Assembly: GCA_922989275.2 (NCBI GenBank)
Contig: OV277871.1
Location: forward strand, 62,765,848 to 62,829,847
Length of the DNA: 64,000 bases
DNA from: Gari tellinella
Lineage: Eukaryota; Mollusca; Bivalvia; Cardiida; Psammobiidae
Reading direction: 5' to 3'
Below are positions 35,901 through 50,900 of this stretch, piece by piece. A program made the translations under genes and the position numbers. Every line of letters starts with the position of its first letter. Positions within the stretch are counted from its first letter, which is position 1. The notes under the pieces were generated by a model. That model made no database searches. It was not told the origin of the DNA and saw only the letters and a list, made by a program, of their open reading frames with translations.

Positions 35901-38900
35901 TACCACATAGCCTGTTTCTAGTTTTGCAGACCGGTGACCACTTAAATGATTGTAAAAATTGGAATTATTTTCTTGAGTACAGGAATAAAATTTAAAGCAT
36001 GAAAATGGGGTAATGGGTTAAAGACACATATATCCAACAAAGCTAGAAGAATCCTAATATGCTTCTGTGGAGGAAAAGGATGTTATTACCCATTACCCCA
36101 TAGCCTGTTTCTAGTGTTGAAGACAGGTAACCACATAAAACAGGTTGAAAGTAAAGCAGAATGTGCCATATTGAGCCTGCTGTAAGATACCAGCTATTTA
36201 TTTCTGTATAAAATAGAACTATTTGTTTCCATGAAGCAATGAGTAAGATGCATAAAAAGGACCTATCTTTGGTGTACAGAACATGGGTAATGCATGTGCA
36301 GCCAGCTGTTTTGGAAGTGTTGAAATTCTCCTCTTGTTCTGCAGTGTTCCATATATAAGAGGGAGGAAACTAGAGGTTTTTAACAGTTAATTTTACAACA
36401 GATGTAAGACTTTTGTGAGACATATAGTATACAACCAAGATGTAAGACTTTTGTGAGACATATAGTATACAACCAATTTCCATTTCACAAGCAAAGCCTT
36501 TGTTAACTATTTATTTATGTAACACATATTTTGTAGCTCTACAAGATGCTGCTAAAGACAGTGATTACAATAAAGAAAACAAGATGTTTCCACGACTCCT
36601 GCTTCTGATACCCAAGTCCAGCAAAGTGCCTGTGATTGAGGGTCAGCACAGGGACTATTGTATCAAAAAGATGGAGAAGAGTCTTGCCATAGAGGCCACA
36701 CATGGGGATAAAAAGAGATCATACAATCCACCAGTGTACAGTATTTCCTACAAGGATTCCGAGGTAAACATCACTGTTATAGATATTAAGATTAATGACA
36801 GTGGAACTAGGTTTGCTACTTTACAATCAATTTTTTTAACCCTTACCCCATTAATACACCTTTTTACGCTTTTAATTTATTCTCCTACTGACGAAAATAG
36901 TTTCACTTTATTGTCACGAAGATGCAGCATAAGAAATGTTTTCTATATGCTAGCAGGTGGTAGCTCAAAGCAGGCTGAAAGTAAAGCAGACTGTGCCTTA
37001 AACCATTACCCCATAGCCTATTTCTAGCTTTAAAGACACGTGATCATTTAAAGTAGGTTGAAAGTAAAGCAGAATGTGCCTTAATGCTCATTCTGCTTTA
37101 CTTTCAGCCTGCTTTAATATATTATCTGCTAGGGCATAGAAACTATTTCTTATGATACATATTTATGCCTGTCTAAATAAGAACTATTTTCAGTTGAAGA
37201 ATAAATTAAAGGTGTAAAAAGGCGTATTTATGGAATAACGGGTTATGGTTGATTTGATATGTATCACAATATTGGCATTTTGATAATTTATTATTCAATA
37301 CAGTAATATCTGCATTGTGCACCCAGATTAGCACAAAAGTATGTGTAAAAACATTTTTGCTACCCTGATAAAGAAATAAGCAATGAAGAACAAGATTTTC
37401 TGTGCAAAACTTTCAAATGTTAACTTTGAACAGCCTTCATAGCTGCCTCATACATCTAATAAAGATAATAACTGGTTGCCAATGATTTCATATGCTACCA
37501 TTCATGATATCAAAGTGATTTGTACAAGTGTTTTGTTTAAATTTAGTCATTTGATGTGTATATTTTGGTTGTATTTCAGCCGTATTATTTTGTGGGTGAG
37601 TGCCCATTTATCCTGGAAACAATGCACAAGATCAATGAACACCAGTTCTCCAACATTGACCTGAGGTTCCAGGTGAAGAGATTCAGCCTGACATTGATGG
37701 AGCTTGTCAATCATCGACACAATGAGCAGTGTCACAACACGGTCCATCTCATCAGTTATGATGGTACGTAACATCATCAACTCTTTGAACCCTAGTCACC
37801 TAATGCATTATTTGCAAACAGTGTACCTCTGAGGAGTACACTTATTCAATGCAAACAGTGTAGACCCTCATCAGAGGGCTCCTTAAGGAGCCCTCTGATC
37901 AGGGTCTACACTGTTTGTCATTTTGACATATATTGTAAAAATCAGCCCTAAGAAGTCAAAAATCGACTAGACTTAGTTGAAAACTAGAATTGTCAATTTG
38001 AGGTTTCAGGGAGGAAATAGTTAAGCAGTGTTTTGCCTTTGTTCAGCTCCATTCCACTCACTTTAACCTATTACCCCATAGCCTGTTTCTAGTCACATAA
38101 TTATGACTACTTAAAGCATGGGTTAAAAAAAGCAGAATGTGCCTCAAGGTGCATTCTGCTTTACTTTCAGCCTGCTTTAAGCTACCATCTGCCAGGGTAC
38201 AGAACATATTTCTTATGATATTTAAGGAATAATTCGAATATTTATTGTATTCATGGAGTTATGAAACAAAAATTACAGCCAATCACAGCTAACCAAATGT
38301 AATGAAAACAAACACTATTAAATCATATATAGATATATCCAGAAATACTTAACGAAGTACGAAATTACCTTCCGATACTGTACAGAGATGAGGTCATGTC
38401 AAAGTCATTAGAAAACTTTAAATTCATAAAAAAGTAGGAGACAAATGCCAAACCTTAAAAAATCATTAACACAACCAAGATTTTATGATTCAATACTAAG
38501 GCACAAACACAATATTTAATGTAACACGATGCGGTCTGTGCAAGTATCTCTTAGAGGGTTTACATTTTTATTTCAAAGGTAAGATTTTCTATGTCAAACA
38601 AAATATGTAATGTGATGTTCAAAACCTTTTATACACAATGGTTTGTAACAGATGCAAAAAGTACTACATAAGTCAAACAATCGATAGGTAATGCAACAGC
38701 CGTACTGTTCATGCTCAGCATTTACGCGACCTTGACAACAAAACAACTACTCCTAAGCGCACACATAAACATATGTTGCTCATCCCATCCTAAAGTTTAT
38801 GTTTCCATTTTACAAAATGAACACAAACAGTACGTTGGCTAGGTTGATAAAAGAAACATATTTTATAAAATGTTTTAAACTGGATTTAGATACTAACGCT

Positions 38901-41900
38901 TAATGATTTTTTTCTTTCAAAATTACACTATCACAAGAAATAAGACGACTACGCGTCATGACGTCAAATGACGTATTGGTAGTGACTACATGACGCGACG
39001 TCGTTACCATGATACCATATAACACTGAAGAGCGGTAATGGCGAAACATGTTTGCTTCTAGTTTATTAGATTAAAAATTACATATAAAGGCATGTGAAGT
39101 CATTTTATTTAGTTTTCGGATATAGATATTTATATATAGACAGAGAAAGTAAAATATTCAAGCAAAAGCCGGAGCGGCAAATGTATCAATAATTATCAAG
39201 ATAAAAACGACCTAACACGCCTTCTATATATCTATGGAGTAAAGGGTTTTACTCATATACATTTTCAGAGGCCGAGGGGTTTCCTGCAGAAGCCATGTGG
39301 AAAACATTTCATGAGGAACTGAGGCAAGGCAAGAGTCCACCAGTAAGTGCTTTATATCCCTTTACCCCATAGACTGTTTCTAGTTTTGAAGACAGCTAAT
39401 CGCTTAAAGCAGGCTGAAAGTAAAACAGCCTGCTTTAAGCACCATTTTCTAGAATATCGATTAAAAGGTTTTTATCTCCATATTCACGCATGTATAAATT
39501 GAGATATTTTTAAGAGGAGGAATAAGCGTAAAAATGTATAAGGGTTAATATAATTAGACAAGTCAGTTTAGTCTTTTCATTGCTGATTAACCTTGTCCAC
39601 CATAACCATACATGCAATTAACATTTATTCAGCTCTGTTTAACTCATTTCTTAATAGTCTGTTTCTAAAATTGAAGTCAGATGACCATTTAAGGCAGTGT
39701 GAAATTAAAGCAGAATGTTGCTTAAGGTGCATTCTGCTTAACATTCTCCCTGCTTTAAACTACCATCTATATGAATACAGAAATTATTTCTAACGGTACA
39801 TATCAATGACTGTTTAAAGTGGATTTATTTTCTTCAGTGGAGGAATATATTTTCGTAGTTTTTAGCTCAACTGGCACGTAGTGCCAAGGTGAGCTATTTT
39901 GATCGTCCTGTGTCCGTCGTCGTCCGTCGTGCGTCGTTCGTTCGTCGTCAACAATTTCTTTGAACAACATCTCCTCTGAAACCACTGGATGGATCTTTAC
40001 CAAACTTGGTAGGAATGATCCTTGTATTGTCCTCTTTCAAAGTTGTTCAAATATTTCCGGTCCGTTGCATATCTAGGTCACAGGAGCTAAAAATAGATTT
40101 TTTCAATGAAAACTTAAAAAATCTTCTTGTCTGAAACCACAGTACCCTGAGCTAAGATATTTGGCACAAAGCATCGTCTTCAGGTCCTCTATCGAGATTG
40201 TTCAAATGATGTCCCTGGGGTCAAGATTGTTCAAATGATGTCCCTGGGGTCAAGAATGACTCCGCCCCGGGGGTCATGATTTTACATAAGAGTTATATAG
40301 TGAAATCTTCAAACATCATTTTCTCTGAAACTAATATTGCCAGAGCTTTGATATTTTGCATGTGGACCTTTTTAGAAGCCCTTAACATATATAAAAATTT
40401 TGTAAATATAGTTCCGGTCCGATGCATATCTAGGTCACAGGAGCTAAAAATAGATTTTTTCAATGAAAACTTAAAAAATCTTCTCGTCTGAAACCACTGT
40501 ACCCTGAGCTTAGATATTTGGCCCAAAGCATCGTCTTCAGGTCCTCTATCAAGATTGTTCAAATTATGTCCCTTGGGTAAAAAATGACCCGGCCCGGGGG
40601 TCGTAATTTTACATAGAGTTATATAGTGAAATCTTCAAACATCATTTTCTCTGAAACTAATATGGCCAGAGCTTTGATATTTTGCATGTGTACACTTCTA
40701 GAAGCCCTGAACCTATATTGTAAATATAGACCCGGTCCGTTGCATATCTAGGTCAACGGAGCTAAAAATAGATTTTTCCAATGAAAACTTAAAAAATCTT
40801 CTTGTCTGAAACCACAGTACCTATAGCTTAGATATTTGGCACAAAGCATCGTCTTCAGGTTCTCTATCAAGAGTGTTCAAATTTTGTCCCTGGGGTAAAA
40901 AATTATCCCGCCCCGGGGTTCGTAATTTTACATAAAGTTATATATAGTGAAATCTTCATACATCTTCATCTCTGAAACCAATATGGCCAGAGTTTTGATA
41001 TTTGGTATGATGACATTTCTAGAATCCCTTAAACAATATTGTAAATATGGTTCCGGTCCGTTGCATATGTAAGTCACCGGAGCTAAAAATAGATTTTTTC
41101 AATGAAAACTTGAAAAATCTTCTTGTCTGAAACCACAGTGCCCTGAGCTCAGATATTTGGCACAAAGGATCTTCTTTAGGTTTTCTTTCAAGATTGTTCA
41201 AAATATGTCCCTGGGATAAAAAAAATGATCCCGTCCTGGGGGTCATGTGACGCTTGTGTTTTTTTTTTTCAGGTGAGCGATATTTAGGCCCGCATGGGCC
41301 TCTTGTTGGAATTGGCATCATTACGCTTTACTCCATAATATGTTTCTAGTTATGAAGCTAGGTTACAACATAAAGCAGGATGAAAGCCTGCATTAAGCTT
41401 TTATTTGGTAGAATAGCGAGCTTTTTATGCCCCCGGCATCGACAGATGCGGGAGCATATAGTAATCGTCCTGTCTGTCCGTAACCAGGTTAAGTAGATTT
41501 TACCGTTTCGTCTAGCATCAACACCGCTTATTCAAATGCTTGGATACTTATACAGTTGTTGCCTTGGACCATTCCCTAGCCACCAATAATACCTAACCTT
41601 GATTTTGACCTTGACCTAATTTGGACTTAGAATATTTTGAATGGGCTATTTCTTGGTTAACTAGATTTTACCGTTTCATCTAGCATCAACACCGCTTACT
41701 CCAATGCTTGGATACTTATACAGTTGTTGCCTTGGACCATTCCCTATCCACCAATAGCACTCAACCTTGATTTTGACCTTGACCTAATTTGGACTTAGAA
41801 TATTTTGAAAAGGCTATTTCTTGGTTAACTAGATTTTACCGTTTCGTCTAGCATCAACACTACTTACTCCAATACTTCTATAACTATAGTTATTGCCTTA

Positions 41901-44900
41901 GACCAACCCACCAGTAATACCCAAGCTCAGTTTGACCTTGACCTAATTTGGACTTAGAAAAGATTCAAAATATATTGTCAAGGATGCCACCGGGGGCATA
42001 AGCGTTTATTGAACGCAGTCTTGTTTCCTCATGAAACAAAGTAATGACTTTATATATTTGAACTATTTTCTTCAGTGGAGGAATAAATTTAATGCATTGA
42101 AAATAAAATGTGTATCTATGGAGTAATGAGATCTAAACATTTCCCTGTCTCACATAGCTTGTTGTCAATGTCTAACGATGTGAACACTGTTGTAGGTGTT
42201 TATATTAAGATGTTTTAAAAGACACTTCTTTAGGGGTATGGTTATAAGTTATCCCATGTTGGATTGTTTGTTCACAATTCCACAGGTACAGAAGAAACTG
42301 ATCAACAAAGAAGGAAAACTGGATGGCACTGTAAGTTGTGTTTACTTCATAAAACATACATGTGCTCAGATTAACCCTTTACTCTATAGCCTGGGTCTAG
42401 CCTTTAGAGACATGTGACCACTTAAAGCAGGCTGAAAGTGAAGCAAAATGCTGTATTGATCAAAGGGTTAATATATATTAGCTTAACTATTACAATGGCT
42501 GAAAAAAAAAAAATATCCAGGAATGAATGCAGATTCAGTCAGACAGATTTTTTTAAGAAAACTTTTATAGGATCGTGTCTAATCTGGTTCAACATTATTT
42601 TCACAAACATCAATGTATGCTTATAGGAAAAGAGGGATTAAGATACTGAAATCTTCATGTCTCTACAAAAACATATGGTCTCACTACTTGCTAGAATTGT
42701 TTCTTCATCTGATTTGTAGGCTGATCAAGAATCCAGTGTATATATCACTAACATAGATACTGAGGCCGACAAAACAACAGCTGATCAAGTAATTCAGTTC
42801 TTAAAAGAAAAGAAGGTGCACTTTACCAATGGGGACGGAGACCTTACGTTGCAAGGCATGAAGAAAGCCAGTTTCTATGTGTTTATTGTATCAGAGGAGG
42901 CTATCAGAGATAAAACCTTCAAAATGCAATATGACAGTGCCTTGAAGGACGGAGTCTCAGACAATGAAGTGAAGGTAGGCAGGACTGAGTTCCAGATAAG
43001 AGTGAGTAAATCAACCATCTCCAACATTTTCTAATTTCAATACCAAATCCTATGGTGTAACTACTCATTAGAATCGTCTCTTTGAGACGATTAAAGAGAC
43101 GATTCTAATGAGTAGTAACAACATAGGGTTTAATTGAGAAATAAAGATTTTAGGTTTTGAAATACTCGCCTTATCTGGTGCCGTGCAGTAGGACTCCCTG
43201 TATGCCCACATTCGTTTTATAACTTCTTTCACCCCTTACAATGTCTTTGAACAGTGTCCACTCAATAATACTACACAGTGACCACTCAATAATACCACAC
43301 AGTGACCACTCAATAATACCACACAGTGACCACTCAATAATAACACACAGTGACCACTCAATAATACCACACAGTGACCACTCATTAATACCACACAGTG
43401 ACCACTACACAGTGACCACTCAATAATACCACACAGTGACCACTCATTAATACCACACAGTGACCACTCAATAGTACCACACAGTGACCACTCAATAATA
43501 CCACTCAATAATACCACACAGTGACCACTCAATAGTGCCACACAGTGACCACTCAATAATACCACACAGTGACCACTCAATACCACACAAGCGACCACTC
43601 AATAATACCACACAGTGACCACTCAATAATACCACACAGTGACCACTCAATAGTACCACAGTGACCACTCAATAATACCACACAGTGACCACTCAATACC
43701 ACACAAGCGACCACTCAATAATACCACACAGTGACCACTCAATTAATACCACACAGTGACCACTCAATAATACCACAAAGTGACCACTCAATAATACCAC
43801 ACAGTGACCACTCAATAATACCACACAGTGACCACTCAATAATACCACACAGTGACCACTCAATAATACCACAAAGTGACCACTCAATAATACCACACAG
43901 TGACCACTCAATAATACCACGCGGTGACCACTCAATAATACCACACAGTGACCACTCAATAATACCACATGGTGACCACTCAATAATACCACACAGTGAC
44001 CACTCATTAATACCACACAGTGACCACTACACAGTGACCACTCAATAATACCACACAGTGACCACTCATTAATACCACACAGTGACCACTCAATAATACC
44101 ACATGGTGACCACTCAATAATACCACACAGTGACCACTCAATAATACTACACAGTGACTACTCAATAGTACCACACAGTGGCCACTAAATAATACCACAT
44201 GTGACCACTCAATAATACCACACGGTGGCCACTCAATAATACCACACAGTGACCACTCAATAATACTACACAGTGACCTTCCAATAATACTACACAGTGA
44301 CTACTCAATAGTACCACACAGTGTCCACTCAATAATACCACAGTGACCACTCATTATACCACACAGTGGCCACTCAATAATACCACACGTGACCACTCAA
44401 TAATACCACACAGTGACCACTCAGTAGTACCACAGTGACCACTCAATAATACCACACGGTGACCACTCAATAATACCACACAGTGACCACTCAACAATAC
44501 CATACAGTGACCACTCAATAATACCACACAGTAATACCACACAGTGACCACTCAATAATACCACACAGTGACCACTCAGTAGTAACACAGTGACCACTCA
44601 ATAATACCACACGGTGACCACTCAATAATACCACACAGTGACCACTCAACAATACCACACAGTGACCACCCAATAATACCACACAGTGACCACTCAATAA
44701 TACCACACAGTGACCACTCAATAATACCACAAAGTGACCACTCAATAATACCACACAGTGACCACTCAATAATACCACACACAGTGACCACTCAATAATA
44801 CTACACAGTGACCTTCCAATAATACTACACAGTGACTACTCAATAGTACCACACAGTGGCCACTCAACAATACCATACAGTGACCACTCAATAATACCAC

Positions 44901-47900
44901 ACAGTAATACCACACAGTGACCACTCAATAATACCACACAGTGACCACTCAATAATACCACACGGTGACCACTCAATAATACCACACAGTGACCACCCAA
45001 TAATACCACACAGTGACCACTCAATAATACCACACAGTGACCACTCAATAATACCACAAAGTGACCACTCAATAATACCACACAGTGACCACTCAATAAT
45101 ACCACACACAGTGACCACTCAATAATACTACACAGTGACCTTCCAATAATACTACACAGTGACTACTCAATAGTACCACACAGTGGCCACTCAATAATAC
45201 CACACAGTGACCACTCAATAATACCACACAGTGACCACTCAATAGTACCACAGTGACCACTCAATAATACCACACAGTGACCACTCAATAATACCATACA
45301 GTGACCACTCAATAATACCACACAGTGACCACTCAGTAGTACCACAGTGACCACTCAATAATACCACACGGTGACCACTCAATAATACCACACAGTGACC
45401 ACTCAACAATACCATACAGTGACCACTCAATAATACCACACAGTAATACCACACAGTGACCACTCAATAATACCACACAGTGACCACTCAATAATACCAC
45501 AAAGTGACCACTCAATAATACCACACAGTGACCACTCAATAATACCACACAGTGACCACTCAATAATACCACAAAGTGACCACTCAATAATACCACACAG
45601 TGACCACTCAATAATACCACACAGTGACCACTCAATAATACCACGCGGTGACCACTCAATAATACCACACAGTGACCACTCAATAATACCACATGGTGAC
45701 CACTCAATAATACCACACAGTGACCACTCATTAATACCACACAGTGACCACTACACAGTGACCACTCAATAATACCACACAGTGACCACTCATTAATACC
45801 ACACAGTGACCACTCAATAATACCACATGGTGACCACTCAATAATACCACACAGTGACCACTCAATAATACTACACAGTGACTACTCAATAGTACCACAC
45901 AGTGGCCACTAAATAATACCACATGTGACCACTCAATAATACCACACGGTGGCCACTCAATAATACCACACAGTGACCACTCAATAATACTACACAGTGA
46001 CCTTCCAATAATACTACACAGTGACTACTCAACAGTACCACACAGTGTCCACTCAATAATACCACAGTGACCACTCATTATACCACACAGTGGCCACTCA
46101 ATAATACCACACGTGACCACTCAATAATACCACACAGTGACCACTCAGTAGTACCACAGTGACCACTCAATAATACCACACGGTGACCACTCAATAATAC
46201 CACACAGTGACCACTCAACAATACCATACAGTGACCACTCAATAATACCACACAGTAATACCACACAGTGACCACTCAATAATACCACACAGTGACCACT
46301 CAGTAGTAACACAGTGACCACTCAATAATACCACACGGTGACCACTCAATAATACCACACAGTGACCACTCAACAATACCACACAGTGACCACCCAATAA
46401 TACCACACAGTGACCACTCAATAATACCACACAGTGACCACTCAATAATACCACACAGTGACCACTCAATAATACCACACACAGTGACCACTCAATAATA
46501 CTACACAGTGACCTTCCAATAATACTACACAGTGACTACTCAATAGTACCACACAGTGGCCACTCAATAATACCACACAGTGACCACTCAATAATACCAC
46601 ACAGTGACCACTCAATAGTACCACAGTGACCACTCAATAATACCACACAGTGACCACTCAATAATACCATACAGTGACCACTCAATAATACCACACAGTG
46701 ACCACTCAGTAGTACCACAGTGACCACTCAATAATACCACACGGTGACCACTCAATAATACCACACAGTGACCACTCAACAATACCACACAGTGACCACC
46801 CAATAATACCACACAGTGACCACTCAATAATACCACACAGTGACCACTCAATAGTACCACAGTGACCACTCAATAATACCACACAGTGACCACTCAATAA
46901 TACCATACAGTGACCACTCAATAATACCACACAGTGACCACTCAGTAGTACCACAGTGACCACTCAATAATACCACACGGTGACCACTCAATAATACCAC
47001 ACAGTGACCACTCAACAATACCATACAGTGACCACTCAATAATACCACACAGTAATACCACACAGTGACCACTCAATAATACCACACAGTGACCACTCAG
47101 TAGTAACACAGTGACCACTCAATAATACCACACGGTGACCACTCAATAATACCACACAGTGACCACTCAACAATACCACACAGTGACCACCCAATAATAC
47201 CACACAGTGACCACTCAATAATACCACACAGTGACCACTCAATAATACCACAAAGTGACCACTCAACAATACCATACAGTGACCACTCAATAATACCACA
47301 CAGTAATACCACACAGTGACCACTCAATAATACCACACAGTGACCACTCAGTAGTAACACAGTGACCACTCAATAATACCACACGGTGACCACTCAATAA
47401 TACCACACAGTGACCACTCAACAATACCACACAGTGACCACCCAATAATACCACACAGTGACCACTCAATAATACCACACAGTGACCACTCAATAATACC
47501 ACACAGTGACCACTCAATAATACCACAAAGTGACCACTCAATAATACCACACAGTGACCACTCAATAATACCACGCGGTGACCACTCAATAATACCACAC
47601 AGTGACCACTCAATAATACCACATGGTGACCACTCAATAATACCACACAGTGACCACTCAATAATACTACACAGTGACTACTCAATAGTACCACACAGTG
47701 GCCACTAAATAATACCACATGTGACCACTCAATAATACCACACGGTGACCACTCAATAATACCACACAGTGACCACTCAATAATACTACACAGTGACCTT
47801 CCAATAATACTACACAGTGACTACTCAATAGTACCACACAGTGTCCACTCAATAATACCACAGTGACCACTCATTATACCACACAGTGGCCACTCAATAA

Positions 47901-50900
47901 TACCACACGTGACCACTCAATAATACCACACAGTGACCACCCAATAATACCACACAGTGACCACTCAATAATACCACACAGTGACCACTCAGTAGTAACA
48001 CAGTGACCACTCAATAATACCACACGGTGACCACTCAATAATACCACACAGTGACCACTCAACAATACCACACAGTGACCACCCAATAATACCACACAGT
48101 GACCACTCAATAATACCACACAGTGACCACTCAATAATACCACAAAGTGACCACTCAATAATACCACACAGTGACCACTCAATAATACCACACAGTGACC
48201 ACTCAATAATACCACACAGTGACCACTCAATAATACCACAAAGTTACCACTCAATAATACCACACAGTGACCACTCAATAATACCACGCGGTGACCACTC
48301 AATAATACCACACAGTGACCACTCAATAATACCACATGGTGACCACTCAATAATACCACACAGTGACCACTCAATAATACTACACAGTGACTACTCAATA
48401 GTACCACACAGTGGCCACTAAATAATACCACATGTGACCACTCAATAATACCACACGGTGACCACTCAATAATACCACACAGTGACCACTCAATAATACT
48501 ACACAGTGACCTTCCAATAATACTACACAGTGACTACTCAATAGTACCACACAGTGTCCACTCAATAATACCACAGTGACCACTCATTATACCACACAGT
48601 GGCCACTCAATAATACCACACGTGACCACTCAATAATACCACACAGTGACCACTCAATAATACCACACAGTGACCACTCAATAGTACCACACAGTGACCA
48701 CTCAATAGTACCACACAGTGACCACTCAATAATACCACACAGTGACCACTCAATAATATCACACTGTGACCACTCAATAATACCACACAGTGACCACTCA
48801 ATAATACCACACAGTGACCACTCAATAATACCACACAGTGACCACTCAATAGTACCACACAGTGACCACTCAATAGTACCACACAGTGACCACTCAATAA
48901 TACCACACAGTGACCACTCAATAATATCACACAGTGACCACTCAATAATACTACACAGTGACCACTCAATAATACCACACAGTGACCACTCAATAATACC
49001 ACACAGTGATCACTCAATAATACCACACAGTGACCACTCAATAATACCACACAGTGGCCACTCAATAGTACCACAGTGACCACTCAATAATACCACAAAG
49101 TGATCACTCAATAATACCACACAGTGACCACTCAGTAGTACCACAGTGACCACTCAATAATACTACACAGTGACCACTCAATAATACTACACAGTGACCA
49201 CTCAATAGTACCACAGTGACCACTCAATACCACACAGTGACCACTCAATAGTACCACAGTGACCACTCAATAATACCACACAGTGACCACTCAATAATAC
49301 CACACAGTGACCACTCAATAATACTACACAGTGACCACTCAATAATACCACACAGTGACACAGTGATGATGGTCAAAGTAATGTATAAAGTTCCTGTAGG
49401 AGACTATGGTGCAGGGAGCTTTCATCTGTCTATCTATATTGACTGTTAATTCAACATCTTTTCAAATGCACCAAACATCCCGAAATGAGAAATAATCCCG
49501 AAATTCAATATTTTACCAAGTCTTGAAACATTCCTATGAGAGTAAAGAGCCATTGGAAAGCCGGACTTTTAAATGCACATTGTCAAACCACGTACCATAT
49601 CACAAAACCTTGATTTCACTGTGACCTAATTTGGACTTAGAGTCAAGCATACTACTAGGGTATATGCCTTGAATGCAGCCTCTTGTTTATTTGTTTGCCT
49701 CTCTGCATGTCTTTTGATACTCCCACGAGGATCACAGCTAGGGGGCACCAGGGCTTGTTTCATAAAACTTTGTACGACAAATGTTGTCATAAGTCAGATA
49801 ATAAAATTCTCAATTATTTTTTATTTCTCCATCTGATCCTGTCTTGTGACATCTCTTTGGAATCGTCTTGAAAAGACGATTCCAAAGAGATGTCACAAGA
49901 CAGGATTCGATAGAGTAATCATAAATTAATTGTATTTTAAAGTTTTGACTTACGACCGATTGTTGTGCAAAGTTTTATGAAACGGTCCCCAGATGTGTCG
50001 TACAGACCCAGCCACATCTCTGGTTTCTGTTTAAAGGTTGTAGGAGTGCTCCCTAAAGGTACCGATGTGAAGCAGCTGCCACAGAACTACTCATGGATTA
50101 CTCTCCTCAAGGAGACGGAGCCTGAATACCTACAGAAACTCTGGATTGCAATTCAATGTAAGGAAAAGCCCTTTGCTCCATACATACACCTTTTTACGCA
50201 TTTAATTAATTCCTCCTCTGAAGAAAATAGGTCCATTTTACATAGTTACAAATATGCAACATAAGAAATATTTTCTATGTCCTAGCAGATGGTAATTTAA
50301 AGCATGCTAGGGTAAAGCAGAATGTGCCTCAATACTAGAAACAGGCTATGGAGTAAAGGGGTAAAGCACCACTGTAAACCTTTTCTCCTATGTCAAACAT
50401 GAAAATCTTGTGTATCCAACTGTATATCAGGCAGGTGACTGCTTAACCCATTCCCCAATAAATAATCCTTTTAACGTCTTTTATTTATTGCTTCTCTGAA
50501 GAAAACAATTCTAATTTATACAGTCTAGAAAATGTTCCATAAGAAATATTGTCTATATCCTAGCAGATAATAGCTTCCCAGTCAGCACACCAATATGGGA
50601 TGGATATCTAAAATGATATCGATCGGATGTCGTTTTGCACATCCTTATCTGGTTGGATTGATATTGTTGTCGGATTGATACCGGCCCACCATCGAATATG
50701 TATCGGACCGATATTAAAGGAAAATGGACAGCTGATGACAATATGGTTTTATATCCTAGATTTTATCCTAACAACAACATTCATGAAGGTCCTGCAATTA
50801 TTACTCATCGATAAGGTACGAAAAAGATCGATTTATTGCATACAGGTAAGCTGTCGCTAATTGGAACGGGTGCCGCCATATTGGCAAAGCTATCATTCGG

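Noticed and set aside
36764..37027. Coding extension of the STING1 exon beyond GAG|GTAAAC
   Set aside because: The extension runs into TTAACCC-type MITE sequence, while splicing at the donor joins in phase to the next STING exon.
43236..49083. Many long open frames on both strands (SDHSIIPH and VVLLSGHC repeats), or a CRISPR-like array
   Set aside because: The 24-bp unit is a multiple of three with few stops, so all frames stay open. There are no unique spacers, and the array is intronic in a eukaryotic gene.
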